DNA from: Comamonas halotolerans | GTDB taxonomy: Bacteria > Pseudomonadota > Gammaproteobacteria > Burkholderiales > Burkholderiaceae_C | Reading direction: 5' to 3' | DNA: 64,000 nucleotides | NCBI RefSeq assembly: GCF_030162935.1 | Contig: NZ_JASAUZ010000023.1 | Span: 124,001-188,000, forward strand | Shown: positions 51,602 to 63,086 of the stretch, in pieces | Layout: every line of letters begins with the position of its first letter | How positions within the stretch are numbered: position 1 is the stretch's first letter | Translations under genes and position numbers: made by a program | The notes under the pieces: generated by a model | Seen by the model: the letters and a program-made list of their open reading frames with translations, nothing else | Database searches by the model: none | Told to the model about the DNA's origin: nothing

Positions 51602-53089
51602 ATGCAAACCACCGAGCATCCCGTTGATGAAAAACTGCCTTTGGGGCGCGTCACAGCACTCGGCCTGCAACACGTACTGGTGATGTATGCCGGCGCAGTT
51701 GCTGTGCCTTTGATTGTGGGGCGAGCCCTGAACCTCCCGCCTGAGCAAGTCGCCATGCTGATTTCTGCCGACTTGTTTGTTTGCGGACTGATCACCCTGG
51801 TACAAGCCATGGGCTGCACGCAGTGGTTTGGCATCAAGCTACCCGTGATGATGGGAGTCACTTTTGCGGCGGTCGGCCCCATGGTGTCCATGGCGCAATC
51901 TACCGGTGGACATGCCGGAGCAGGGTTGATTTTTGGTTCTGTGATTGGCGCCGGCATCATCTCCATATTGATCGCACCTGCCGTCAGCCGTTTGTTACGC
52001 TTCTTCCCACCTGTCGTGACAGGCACCATCATCACCGTGATTGGCATCAGCCTGATGCGCGTGGGTATCAACTGGATCTTCGGCAACCCCGTGGGGCCCA
52101 CCGCCCCCTCCGTACCCAATCCTGAACACCTGAAGTGGCTGTCTGAGGCACAAGCCATGGCAGGCGCTCCAGGCACTTCCCTGCCGCCCGTGCCTAAAGG
52201 GTTTGCTGTGGTTCCAACCATTCCCAACCCGAAATATGCAGATCTCACAGGTGTTGGCATCTCCGCTGCCGTGCTGCTGACCATCTTGCTGATCGCGCGT
52301 TTTGGCAAAGGCTTCTTGGCCAATATCTCCGTGCTTTTGGGCATTGTGGTGGGCGGCGTGATTACCGCTGCCATGGGTTTGATGGACTTTCACAAAGTCG
52401 GTGAAGCGCAATGGTTCAACCTTGTGCTGCCCTTCGAGATTGCCATGCCCGTTTTTGACCCCATCCTGATTTTGACCATGACCCTCGTCATGATCGTGGT
52501 GATGATTGAGTCCACCGGCATGTTCCTGGCCTTGTCCGACATGACTGGCAAAAAAATCAACCAGGACGATTTGACCCGTGGCTTGCGCACCGATGGCCTG
52601 GGCACCTTGGTGGGGGGTATTTTCAACACTTTTCCCTACACCAGCTTCTCGCAAAACGTGGGCTTGGTAGCCGTTACAGGCGTCAAAAGCCGCTGGGTGT
52701 GCGTGGCAGGTGGAGGCATCCTGATCTTGCTGGGTCTGCTGCCCAAAATGGCCATGCTGATTGAGTCACTGCCTACCGTCGTGCTGGGAGGTGCAGGACT
52801 GGTGATGTTCGGCATGGTGGCTGCCACCGGCATTCGCATTCTGTCCAATGTGGATTTTCAAACCAACCGCAACAACGCCATGATTGTGGCTGTCTCCATC
52901 GGCGTGGGCATGATTCCCCTGGTGGCACCAAATTTCCGCCAGTGGATGCCTCACGCTATCCATCCACTGATTGAATCCGGTATCCTCTTGGCATCGCTTG
53001 CCGCTGTGCTTTTGAATGTGTTCTTCAACGGCGCGCGCGGCGATACAGAAGCTGTTATTCAAGCCGCACGCCAGGCCGACGCTCACTAA
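51602..53089 (+). CDS. NCS2 purine (urate/xanthine) permease
   Basis: The 495-residue protein has about 14 membrane helices and the NAT signature QNVGLVAVTG (residues about 348-357). It also has the conserved helix-1 QHVLVMYAGAVAVPLIVG. The family imports urate, xanthine or uracil by cation symport; the signature and context favour urate or xanthine. It ends in a terminator. Substrate range cannot be set from sequence alone. Confidence 0.88.
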   Translation: MQTTEHPVDEKLPLGRVTALGLQHVLVMYAGAVAVPLIVGRALNLPPEQVAMLISADLFVCGLITLVQAMGCTQWFGIKLPVMMGVTFAAVGPMVSMAQSTGGHAGAGLIFGSVIGAGIISILIAPAVSRLLRFFPPVVTGTIITVIGISLMRVGINWIFGNPVGPTAPSVPNPEHLKWLSEAQAMAGAPGTSLPPVPKGFAVVPTIPNPKYADLTGVGISAAVLLTILLIARFGKGFLANISVLLGIVVGGVITAAMGLMDFHKVGEAQWFNLVLPFEIAMPVFDPILILTMTLVMIVVMIESTGMFLALSDMTGKKINQDDLTRGLRTDGLGTLVGGIFNTFPYTSFSQNVGLVAVTGVKSRWVCVAGGGILILLGLLPKMAMLIESLPTVVLGGAGLVMFGMVAATGIRILSNVDFQTNRNNAMIVAVSIGVGMIPLVAPNFRQWMPHAIHPLIESGILLASLAAVLLNVFFNGARGDTEAVIQAARQADAH

Positions 53090-53135
53090 GCTCGTCCGCC
53101 TTTGCCCGACGCCCATTACCGTGAGCGCCCCAAGG

Positions 53136-53160
53136 CCCCTGCCACATCCGCAGGGGTTTT
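53136..53160 (+). terminator. Intrinsic terminator after the NCS2 permease
   Basis: CCCCTGC/GCAGGGG arms followed by TTTT. Confidence 0.85.
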
Positions 53161-53219
53161 GTGTCTTAAGGCCACGCACTGACTCCAGCGCACAAGCTGT
53201 GCATCTGTTTGAAACACGC

Positions 53220-53241
53220 GACCTAGGGTAAGCTCTAGGTC
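53220..53241. promoter_or_regulatory. MerR-like inverted repeat upstream of maeB
   Basis: GACCTAG and CTAGGTC face each other across eight bases, about 47 bases before the maeB start. On the minus strand it reads TTGACC followed by the second arm, the layout of MerR-type promoters. No MerR gene is in the window. Confidence 0.45.
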
Positions 53242-53287
53242 AACAAGCCTCAGGCTTGAAAATTTGCCAGTATTAGAAGACTTTTGT

Positions 53288-55585
<2,298 letters not shown>

Positions 55586-55608
55586 GCGACTCAACGCTTC
55601 AGCACAAG

Positions 55609-55636
55609 GCCCTTGGCATTACGCCAGGGGCTTTTT
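55609..55636 (+). terminator. Intrinsic terminator after maeB
   Basis: GCCCTTGGC/GCCAGGGGC arms followed by TTTTT, 24 bases after the stop. Confidence 0.88.
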
Positions 55637-55910
55637 CATGGCCGCTTCACTTTTCAAAGCAGTCTACGCTTGTGCATCAATGGATTGATTGCAGCCTCAG
55701 CATCCAACCATTTTCATTCGGCACGACATACCCTTTTTACTGCAGCGCCGCCAATCCGCTCCTGTACATACGTTTTCGTGCCCGCGCTGAACCGAAGTGC
55801 GCCACTGCGCCATCAGCACCGCTCCTGCGAAAGCCCGCGCTCATTGGGGTAAAGTAACCGCAACTTCTGCCCGCAGGCGGCCCTGCCCATCCTGCTATAA
55901 ACCCCACCGA
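55637..55910. other. Intergenic region before the tetronate cluster
   Basis: No gene, repeat or clear promoter motif is seen here. GC content rises sharply beyond it. Confidence 0.4.
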
Positions 55911-56678
55911 ATGTCAGTGTCCTTTGAACCCGTCAAGGCTGGTACGTCGCTTGCCGATCAAGTGGCCCAATCCCTCGAATCCAGCATTCGCCAGGGTCAG
56001 TTGCGCCCTGGCGACCGCCTGCCCACCGAGGCGGCCATGGTCACGCAATTTGGAGTCAGCCGTACCGTGGTGCGCGAGGCGATCTCGCGCCTGAAATCCA
56101 GCGGCCTGGTGGAATCCAAGCAAGGCAGCGGCGTCTATGTGCAGGCGGCCCGTGTCGAGCCGCTGGATCTAGACAAGACCCAGGCCGCCTCACAAGAGGC
56201 CGTGATCCAGATCGTCGAAGTGCGCCGCGCACTGGAGGCCGAGGTGGCCGAGCTTGCCGCCGCGCGCCGCACCCCCGAGGACATCCACCGCATCCATGTG
56301 GCCGTGCAGGCCCTGGCCGATGCGGTGCAGCAGGGGCGCGACGGGGTGAGTGAGGACGTGGCCTTCCACCGCGCCATTGCCCAGGCCGCACGTAACCCGT
56401 TCCTGCTCAACACCCTGGACTATTTGTCCCAGATTCTTGCCGGTGCCACGCGCGTGACCCGGGCGAATGAAGCGCGGCGCACCGACTTCTCCACCGCCGT
56501 GACGCAGGAGCATGCTGGCATCGTGCAGGCCATCGAGGCCGGTGACCCCGCTGCGGCCCGCGCCGCCGCCACCGCGCACATGAACAACGCCATTGTCCGC
56601 ATCCGCCAGGCCGATCCTGCCTTCTGGGCAAAGGATGGCCGCCGCCTGGCCCAGGCCCTGCTGCCGGACACGCTGTAA
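55911..56678 (+). CDS. FadR-type GntR regulator of the tetronate cluster
   Basis: From the ATG at 55911 the protein has 255 residues: a winged HTH (LRPGDRLPTEAAMVTQFGVSRTVVREAI) and a C-terminal FCD domain with FHRAIAQAARNPF and QEHAGIVQAI. Its place at the head of the tetronate genes suggests it represses them until a tetronate is present. A TTGT-N6-ACAA site lies between it and the permease. Confidence 0.88.
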   Translation: MSVSFEPVKAGTSLADQVAQSLESSIRQGQLRPGDRLPTEAAMVTQFGVSRTVVREAISRLKSSGLVESKQGSGVYVQAARVEPLDLDKTQAASQEAVIQIVEVRRALEAEVAELAAARRTPEDIHRIHVAVQALADAVQQGRDGVSEDVAFHRAIAQAARNPFLLNTLDYLSQILAGATRVTRANEARRTDFSTAVTQEHAGIVQAIEAGDPAAARAAATAHMNNAIVRIRQADPAFWAKDGRRLAQALLPDTL

Positions 56679-56756
56679 AACGACGCGCCCGCGCAACACC
56701 CTCCGATTGTTCTTCAAGCGTACGCAGTTTCCCCGGGGTATCTTGGCAAGAAAAAT

Positions 56757-56770
56757 TTGTATGATGACAA
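56757..56770. promoter_or_regulatory. GntR-type operator upstream of the GntP permease
   Basis: TTGTATGATGACAA has TTGT and ACAA arms and lies in the 154-base gap between the regulator and the permease start at 56833. It differs from the purine octamer by its longer spacer. Confidence 0.5.
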
Positions 56771-56832
56771 TATAAGCAGGCAAAACAGCAGTGCTGTCGC
56801 CTTCCTGAATACAAACTTCGAGACACATTTCC

Positions 56833-58196
56833 ATGTCCACACTTGCCCTCCTGAGCATTGCCGGGGGCAGCTCGCGCTGCTGCTCGTCCTGATCATCCGC
56901 CTGCAAGTCCACGCCTTCGTGGCACTGATGTTGGTCAGCCTGTTGGTGGCCCTGGCCACCAATATCCCGGTGGCCGAGATCATTCCCACCCTGATCGCTG
57001 GCATGGGCGGCACCCTGGGCTCGGTGGCCATTCTGGTGGCGCTAGGCGCCATGCTGGGCCGCATGATCGAGGTGTCTGGCGGCGCCAACACCCTGGCTCA
57101 GCGCTTCACCCAGATCCTGGGCTCACGTCGCGTGCCAGCCGCCCTGACAGCCGCAGCTCTGGTACTTTCTATCCCTGTGTTCTTCGACGTGGGCTTCATC
57201 ATCCTGATCCCCATCATTTATGGCTTTTGCAAGGCAGCGGGCGTCAACCCTGTCAAATACGGCCTGCCGGTGGCCGGCATCATGCTGGCCACCCACGTGG
57301 TGGTGCCACCGCACCCAGGCATCGTCGGCGGCGCGGCCGTGCTGTCGGCCGATGTGGGCTGGATCACATTGATCGGCTTGGCCACCTGCATTCCCCTGGC
57401 CTTTCTGGCTCAGTACGTGGGTGGCAAGCTCAACCGCCGCGACTACGTAATGCAGCCCGATGCCGAAGCGCAGTTCCGCAAGTTCGGTACTGATGCGTCA
57501 AGCCCCGCCCCCTCCAGCAAGCTGCCCAGCGTGGCCGCCGTGTTGACGCTGATTCTCGCCCCCCTGGCGCTGATCATGCTGGGCACTACCGGCGCCACCC
57601 TCCTGCCCAAGGGCGACAGCCTGCGCAACCTGATGTCGTTCACCGGTGCTCCGGTGTTCGCCCTGATGGTCGCTATCGGTCTGGCCTTTGTTTTGCTGGT
57701 ACGTCCCCTGGGCTGGACCCGTACTCGCACCAATGAGGTGATGGAGTCGGCCCTGCCCGCCGCCGCCACCGTGATCCTGGTGACCGGCGCAGGCGGCGTG
57801 TTTGCCAAGGTGCTGACCGTCAGCGGCATCGGCACCGCCCTGTCCCAGACCCTGGCCGACACCGGCCTGCCCCTGATCCTGCTGGGCTTTGTGATCTCCC
57901 TGGCGCTGCGCGCCGCACAGGGTTCGGCCACCGTGGCCATCCTGACTACCTGTGGCCTGCTGGCCGAGAGCATCAACGGCGGTGGCTACAGCGCCCTGCA
58001 AGTTGCCATCCTGACCGTGGCCATCGGCTTCGGCGGTCTGGGCCTGTCGCACGTGAACGATTCGGGCTTCTGGATCGTCACCCGCTACCTGGGCCTGAGC
58101 GTGGCCGACGGGCTGCGCAGCTGGACGGTGCTGACCACCATCCTGGGACTTGCCGGCTTCCTGCTGACCTGCTTGATCTGGGTTCTGGCATCCTGA
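56833..58196 (+). pseudogene. GntP-family tetronate permease with an apparent 1-base frameshift near the start
   Basis: The main frame encodes a full GntP permease (about 12 helices; LALLLVLIIRLQVHAFVALM through FGGLGLSHVNDSGFWIVTRYL). The natural start, ATG 56833 (MSTLALLSIAGG), is in another frame. Adding one G to the GGGGG run at 56863-56867 would join the two as MSTLALLSIAGGQLALLLVL, a normal GntP N-terminus. The only upstream start in the main frame is a poor TTG at 56757. The cause may be a sequencing error in a homopolymer or a real mutation. In context the protein should import L-threonate or D-erythronate. Confidence 0.8.
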
Positions 58197-58281
58197 TCCA
58201 GGCCTTGTCTTCTTCCACGCCGGGACTGCCCGGCGTTTGCGTTTGCTTCTGCAACATCCTCATTCGATTGGAAATTATCAA

Positions 58282-59193
58282 ATGACTCAGAAAAAAGTCG
58301 GCGTGATCGGTCTGGGCGCCATGGGCCTGGGCATTGCCAAAACCCTGCGTAACAACGGCTACACCGTGCACGTCTGTGACGTACGCCCCGGCGCAGCCGA
58401 TGACTTTGCCAAGAATGGCGGCGTAGCCTGCGCCTCGCCAGCCGAGCTGGCCGCCCAGGTGGACGTGGTGGTGTCCGTGGTAGTCAACGCCGCCCAGACC
58501 GAATCCGTGCTGTTCGGCGAACACGGTGCTGCCGCCTCCATGCAAGCCGGCAGCACCTTCATCATGTGCTCCACGGTCGACCCCAACTGGTCCATCGCCC
58601 TGGAAGCACGTCTGGCGCAGAGCGGCATCCTGTATGTGGACGGCCCCATCTCCGGCGGCGCGGCCAAGGCCGCCTCGGGCCAGATGACGATGATGACCTC
58701 GGCCGCGCCCGCCGCCTACGCGGCCGCAGGCGACGTGCTTGAAGCCATGGCCGGCAAGGTCTACCGTCTGGGCGACAAGGCCGGTGCGGGCAGCAAGGTC
58801 AAGATCATCAACCAGCTGCTGGCCGGTGTGCACATTGCCGCCGCCGCCGAAGCCATGGCCCTGGGCCTGCGTGAAGGCGTGGACGCCGCCGCCATCTACG
58901 ACGTGATCACCCACAGCGCTGGCAACAGCTGGATGTTCGAAAACCGCATGGCCCACGTGCTGGCCGGTGACTACACCCCCCTGTCGGCCGTGGACATCTT
59001 CGTCAAGGACCTGGGTCTGGTGCTGGATACGGCCCGTGCCAGCAAATTCCCGCTGCCTCTGGCGGCGACCGCGCACCAGATGTTCATGCAGGCCTCCACC
59101 GCCGGCTTTGCCAAGGAAGACGACAGCGCCGTGATCAAGATCTTCCCCGGCATCACCCTGCCCAAGGCAGCCAACGACGAAAGCCAGCCATGA
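58282..59193 (+). CDS. ltnD: L-threonate dehydrogenase
   Basis: The 303-residue protein is a beta-hydroxyacid dehydrogenase. It has the NAD-binding GLGAMG (10-15), the substrate site DGPISGGAAKAASG (120-133), and catalytic K174 in GAGSKVKIINQLL. Within this gene set it matches LtnD, which oxidises L-threonate (or D-erythronate) to a 2-oxo-tetronate. The ATG at 58282 is chosen; its stop overlaps the OtnK start (ATGA). Confidence 0.93.
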   Translation: MTQKKVGVIGLGAMGLGIAKTLRNNGYTVHVCDVRPGAADDFAKNGGVACASPAELAAQVDVVVSVVVNAAQTESVLFGEHGAAASMQAGSTFIMCSTVDPNWSIALEARLAQSGILYVDGPISGGAAKAASGQMTMMTSAAPAAYAAAGDVLEAMAGKVYRLGDKAGAGSKVKIINQLLAGVHIAAAAEAMALGLREGVDAAAIYDVITHSAGNSWMFENRMAHVLAGDYTPLSAVDIFVKDLGLVLDTARASKFPLPLAATAHQMFMQASTAGFAKEDDSAVIKIFPGITLPKAANDESQP

Positions 59194-60467
59194 GCAGCAC
59201 CGCCCGCCTGAAGATCGGCTGCATTGCCGACGATTTCACCGGAGCCACCGATCTGGCCAACAACCTGGTGCGCTCCGGCATGCGTGTGGTGCAGACCATC
59301 GGCGTGCCCCAGACTCCGCTGGACACCGAGGCAGACGCCGTGGTCGTGGCCCTGAAGTCGCGCACCATCCCAGCCAATGAAGCCATCGCCCAGTCGCTGG
59401 ACGCCCTGCGCTGGCTGCAGACCCAGGGTGCGCAGCAGATCTACTTCAAGTACTGCTCGACCTTCGACAGCACGCCCGCCGGCAACATCGGCCCCGTGAC
59501 CGAGGCACTGATGGACGCCCTGGGCTGCGACTTCACCATCGCCACCCCTGCCTTCCCGGACAACAAGCGCACGGTGTTCAAGGGCTACCTGTTCGCGGGC
59601 GATGTGCTGCTCAATGAAAGCGGCATGCAAAACCACCCGCTGACCCCCATGACCGACCCCAACCTGATGCGCGTGCTGCAGGCACAGTGCCAATGCAAGG
59701 TGGGCCTGATCGACCACAGCGTGGTCGCCCAGGGTGAAGCCGCCATCCGCGGCCGCATCGCGGCCCTGAAGGCCGAAGGCGTGAGCATCGCCATCGTGGA
59801 TGCGGTGTCCAACGCCGACCTGCTGCGCATGGGGCCCGCCCTGTCCGACATGGCCCTGGTCACCGCCGGCTCGGGCGTGGCGATCGCGCTGCCCGCCAAT
59901 TTCGGCCTGCAGCCCACCGGCCAGGCGGCAGCCCTGCCCGCCGCCAGCGGCCTGCAGGCAGTGGTCTCGGGCAGCTGCTCGGTGGCCACCAACCAGCAGG
60001 TGCTGCACTTCATCCAGTCCGGCCGCCCGGCCCTGGCCATCGACCCGCTGCGTATCGCCTCCGGCCAGGACGTGCGCACAGAAGTCCTGGCCTGGGCCCA
60101 GAACAAGATCGCCCACGGCCCGGTGCTGATCTATTCCACGGCCGAGCCTGCAGCCGTCAAGGCCATCCAGGGCCAGTTGGGCGTGGAGCAGGCCGGCGCC
60201 ATGGTCGAGCAGACCATTGCCGGCATCGCGCGTGGTCTGGTGGAGCTGGGCGTGCGCCAACTGGTGGTGGCCGGCGGCGAGACCTCGGGCGCCTGCGTGC
60301 AGGCACTGGAGATCGAGCAAATGCGCATCGGCGGCCAGATCGACCCCGGCGTACCATGGTGCCACGCGGCCTCGCCCGCCGCCCCCGAGGGCTTGCACAT
60401 TACGCTCAAGTCGGGCAACTTCGGAGCCCCGGACTTCTTCTCCAAGGCCTTCACGGCCCTGATCTGA
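59190..60467 (+). CDS. otnK: 3-Oxo-tetronate 4-kinase
   Basis: The 425-residue protein is a DUF1537-family four-carbon acid sugar kinase: IADDFTGATDLANNLVRSG at the N-terminus, YFKYCSTFDSTPAGNIG in the middle, and VVAGGETSGACVQAL near the C-terminal ATP site. It phosphorylates 3-oxo-tetronate at C4. It is coupled to ltnD by overlap and followed by otnC. Confidence 0.94.
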   Translation: MSSTARLKIGCIADDFTGATDLANNLVRSGMRVVQTIGVPQTPLDTEADAVVVALKSRTIPANEAIAQSLDALRWLQTQGAQQIYFKYCSTFDSTPAGNIGPVTEALMDALGCDFTIATPAFPDNKRTVFKGYLFAGDVLLNESGMQNHPLTPMTDPNLMRVLQAQCQCKVGLIDHSVVAQGEAAIRGRIAALKAEGVSIAIVDAVSNADLLRMGPALSDMALVTAGSGVAIALPANFGLQPTGQAAALPAASGLQAVVSGSCSVATNQQVLHFIQSGRPALAIDPLRIASGQDVRTEVLAWAQNKIAHGPVLIYSTAEPAAVKAIQGQLGVEQAGAMVEQTIAGIARGLVELGVRQLVVAGGETSGACVQALEIEQMRIGGQIDPGVPWCHAASPAAPEGLHITLKSGNFGAPDFFSKAFTALI

Positions 60468-60482
60468 CCCTGAAGGCACCCC

Positions 60483-61175
60483 ATGCCCACCGACTTTCTG
60501 ACCGAAGCCCACGCCCGCGCGGAAATCTGCCGCGTGGGGCGCTCACTGTTCGAGCGTGGCTATGTGCATGCCACGGCCGGCAACATCAGCGTGCGCCTGG
60601 CAGATGGCTACCTGATCACGCCCACCGATGCCTGCCTGGGCACGCTGCAGCCTGAGCGGCTGGCCAAGCTGGACCTGCAGGGCCAACAGCTCAGCGGCGA
60701 CCGGGCCAGCAAGACCATCGTGCTGCACCGCCGCATCTATGAGGCCAGCGCCACCACGGCCGCTCCCGCTGGCTGTGTGATCCACACGCACAGCACGCAA
60801 CTGGTAGCCTGCTCGCTGCAGGCCGGTACCGCCACACCGCAGGATGAACTGCTACCCGCTCTCACCCCCTACTTCGTAATGAAGGTCGGGCGAGTGCCGC
60901 ACATTCCCTACCACCGCCCCGGGGCCCCCGAGGCGGCCCAAGCCGTGGTCGAGGCGATTGCGCGCTATGCTGCCGCAGGACGCCCCATCCGCGCAGTGAT
61001 GCTGGAGCGCCTGGGCCCCAATGTCTGGCACGACAGTCCGGCCACCGCCATGGCCACGCTGGAAGAGCTGGAGGAAACCGCCCAGCTGTGGCAGCTGTGC
61101 CGCCACCAGCCCGCCACGCCCCTGAGCGAGGCGCAGATCAACGAACTGCGCCAGACTTTTGGCGCGTCGTGGTAA
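60483..61175 (+). CDS. otnC: 3-Oxo-tetronate 4-phosphate decarboxylase (class II aldolase family)
   Basis: The 230-residue protein has the class II aldolase/adducin fold: HATAGNISVRLADG, zinc histidines H101 and H103 in HTHSTQ, and HIPYHRPGAPE later. It removes CO2 from 3-oxo-tetronate 4-phosphate, leaving dihydroxyacetone phosphate. It follows otnK by 15 bases. Confidence 0.93.
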   Translation: MPTDFLTEAHARAEICRVGRSLFERGYVHATAGNISVRLADGYLITPTDACLGTLQPERLAKLDLQGQQLSGDRASKTIVLHRRIYEASATTAAPAGCVIHTHSTQLVACSLQAGTATPQDELLPALTPYFVMKVGRVPHIPYHRPGAPEAAQAVVEAIARYAAAGRPIRAVMLERLGPNVWHDSPATAMATLEELEETAQLWQLCRHQPATPLSEAQINELRQTFGASW

Positions 61176-61235
61176 CCCCCATCCATCCCTGGCGTGCAGG
61201 CCCTGGCGCCCGCAGGCCGAACAAAGAGAGCAACC

Positions 61236-62036
61236 ATGCCCCGTTTTGCTGCCAACCTGTCCATGCTCTACAACGACGTGGATTTCCTCGAGCGCTTTGC
61301 CGCTGCTTCCCGCGATGGTTTCAAGGCCGTGGAATACCTCTTCCCCTACGCCTACATGCCCGAGCAACTGGCCGCCCAGCTGCGCCAGCACGGCCTGCAG
61401 CAGGTGCTGTTCAACGCCCCGCCCGGTGACTGGGACGCGGGCGAGCGCGGCATCGCCTGCCTGCCCGGCCGCCAGACCGAGTTCCGCGAAGGCATTGCCC
61501 GCGCCATCACCTACGCCCAGGCCCTGCAGTGCCCCCGCATCCACGTGATGGCGGGTCTGGTGCCGCAGGATGTCGATCCCGCCACCGTGCGCGCGACCTA
61601 TGTGACCAATGTGCGCTACGCCGCAGAGCAGGCCGCCGCCCATGGCATCCAGATCCTGCTGGAGCCCATCAATGGCCGCGACATGCCGGGCTTCTTCCTC
61701 AGCCGACAGGACCAGGCCCACGCACTGGTGGCCGAGATCGGTGCCACCAACGTCAAGGTGCAGATGGACCTGTACCACTGCCAGATCGTCGAAGGCGACC
61801 TGGCCATGAAGATCCGCCAGTATCTGCCCACAGGCAATGTCGGCCACTTCCAGATCGCCGGTGTGCCCGAGCGCCACGAACCCGATGTGGGCGAGATCAA
61901 TTACCCCTACCTGTTCCAGCTTCTGGACACACTGGGCTATGACGGATGGATAGGCTGCGAATACAAGCCCGCCCTGGGCGCGGCACCACACGCCACCCGC
62001 GATGGACTGGGTTGGCTGCAGCCCTGGCTAGCCTAA
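61236..62036 (+). CDS. otnI: 2-Oxo-tetronate isomerase
   Basis: The 266-residue TIM-barrel protein is of the hydroxypyruvate-isomerase-like family ([47 protein letters not shown]). In this cluster it acts as OtnI, moving the keto group so that OtnK can act. The ATG at 61236 follows AAAGAGAG. Confidence 0.93.
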   Translation: MPRFAANLSMLYNDVDFLERFAAASRDGFKAVEYLFPYAYMPEQLAAQLRQHGLQQVLFNAPPGDWDAGERGIACLPGRQTEFREGIARAITYAQALQCPRIHVMAGLVPQDVDPATVRATYVTNVRYAAEQAAAHGIQILLEPINGRDMPGFFLSRQDQAHALVAEIGATNVKVQMDLYHCQIVEGDLAMKIRQYLPTGNVGHFQIAGVPERHEPDVGEINYPYLFQLLDTLGYDGWIGCEYKPALGAAPHATRDGLGWLQPWLA

Positions 62037-62176
62037 GGCTAAGGCGCTCCAGGCCGGGACTCGGCTGTCCTCCCACGCCAGGCTGGTACAGCGCCTGCCA
62101 CCGCCCGTGGTAGGTTGCTCCCCGCCTACGCTGCATGCGGGGATGCCTCATCACCACCGACATCACTTACCAATTC

Positions 62177-62210
62177 AAAAAGCCACTGGCCGCACGGCCC
62201 AGGGCTTTTT
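62177..62210. terminator. Bidirectional terminator after otnI
   Basis: AAAAAGCC and GGGCTTTTT arms with further pairing (CTGGCC/GGCCCAG) serve both the rightward otn operon and the leftward flavin reductase gene that ends at 62310. The rest of 62037-62309 shows no gene. Confidence 0.8.
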
Positions 62211-62309
62211 GCATCGCTGCTTCAGTGTGCGTAGCTAGCTGCTCGCTCTGGCCGGCTACGATTTCCAAGAAAAATCACATGCAAGCTGCGCGCAGCCAGT
62301 GCCAGCCGC

Positions 62310-62963
62310 TCAAATTTCATCGATGGCGGTGCTGACACTGCTGCCCTGCCACGCGGCTTTGCCTTCGTGCGCTTCTATGGCAAAGCGCTCCCTGCAGGTG
62401 ACATAAAAGCTTGCCCCAAACCTCCCTACTGGAAAGTAATCTTGCAGCTTGACGCGCCACTTCTCGGTGTCCACCAGCCCATCCCGTACAGCCAACCATT
62501 GCACGCGCCCGATAAAGACATAGCGGCTATCGGTTTCCATCAGCTCATGCAACACGCATTCAAAGGCCACAGGGGCTTCGGCTATGCGCGGCACTTGCAA
62601 TGTTTGGGAATCCACGGTGCTCAGGCCGGTATAGAGCAACTCGCTTTCAGTAACCGGCAGTTTGTCACCACAACGGTGCATGGCTGCAGCAATAGGCTCA
62701 TCCGCCAGATGCACTACGAACTCCCTGGTACGCAAGATATGGGCCGCAGTGTCTTTGAGCTGACCATCCTGCTGCTTATTCACGCTCAGCATCACCACCG
62801 GCGGATCTTCGCCGACCATGTTGAACATGCTGAAAGGGGCTGCATTGACTGTACCGTCCTCACCCAGCGTGGTGACCAGAGCGATCGGCCTGGGAACAAT
62901 CAGGCTGGCCATGAGCTTGTAACGCTCATAGGCACCGAGGGTGGAGAAATCGATTTCTGTCAT
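62310..62963 (-). CDS. Flavin reductase-like (FMN-binding split barrel) protein
   Basis: From the ATG at 62963 the protein has 217 residues and belongs to the flavin reductase-like domain family: YKLMASLIVPRPIALVTTLGEDG, NAAPFSMFNMVGEDPPVVMLSV, then RTREFVVHLADE. These proteins bind FMN and often serve oxygenases. It is divergent from the NMT1-type transporter gene, with TGTATGCA midway between the starts. Its role is not set; it could serve a monooxygenase outside the window. Confidence 0.85.
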   Translation of the reverse strand: MTEIDFSTLGAYERYKLMASLIVPRPIALVTTLGEDGTVNAAPFSMFNMVGEDPPVVMLSVNKQQDGQLKDTAAHILRTREFVVHLADEPIAAAMHRCGDKLPVTESELLYTGLSTVDSQTLQVPRIAEAPVAFECVLHELMETDSRYVFIGRVQWLAVRDGLVDTEKWRVKLQDYFPVGRFGASFYVTCRERFAIEAHEGKAAWQGSSVSTAIDEI

Positions 62964-63007
62964 TTCAAAGGTTCCGTCATTTTTTGAATGCTGCCGGTTC
63001 CGCAACT

Positions 63008-63028
63008 TGTATGCCAAGTGTGTATGCA
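63008..63028. promoter_or_regulatory. Candidate purine-regulon operator in the divergent reductase/NMT1 promoter
   Basis: TGTATGCC at 63008-63015 and TGTATGCA at 63021-63028 are direct repeats 13 bases apart, midway between starts at 62963 and 63087. They match the site family seen at the purine genes. Confidence 0.55.
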
Positions 63029-63086
63029 GTCTGGGCATTGTTCTTGCTCAAGCCTTGTATCTTCAATCCTTGATGGCATTCCCACT

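Noticed and set aside
58971-60512. Open frame of 513 codons opposite ltnD/otnK
   Set aside because: Gly/His/Gln-rich nonsense protein antisense to clear enzymes; caused by high GC.
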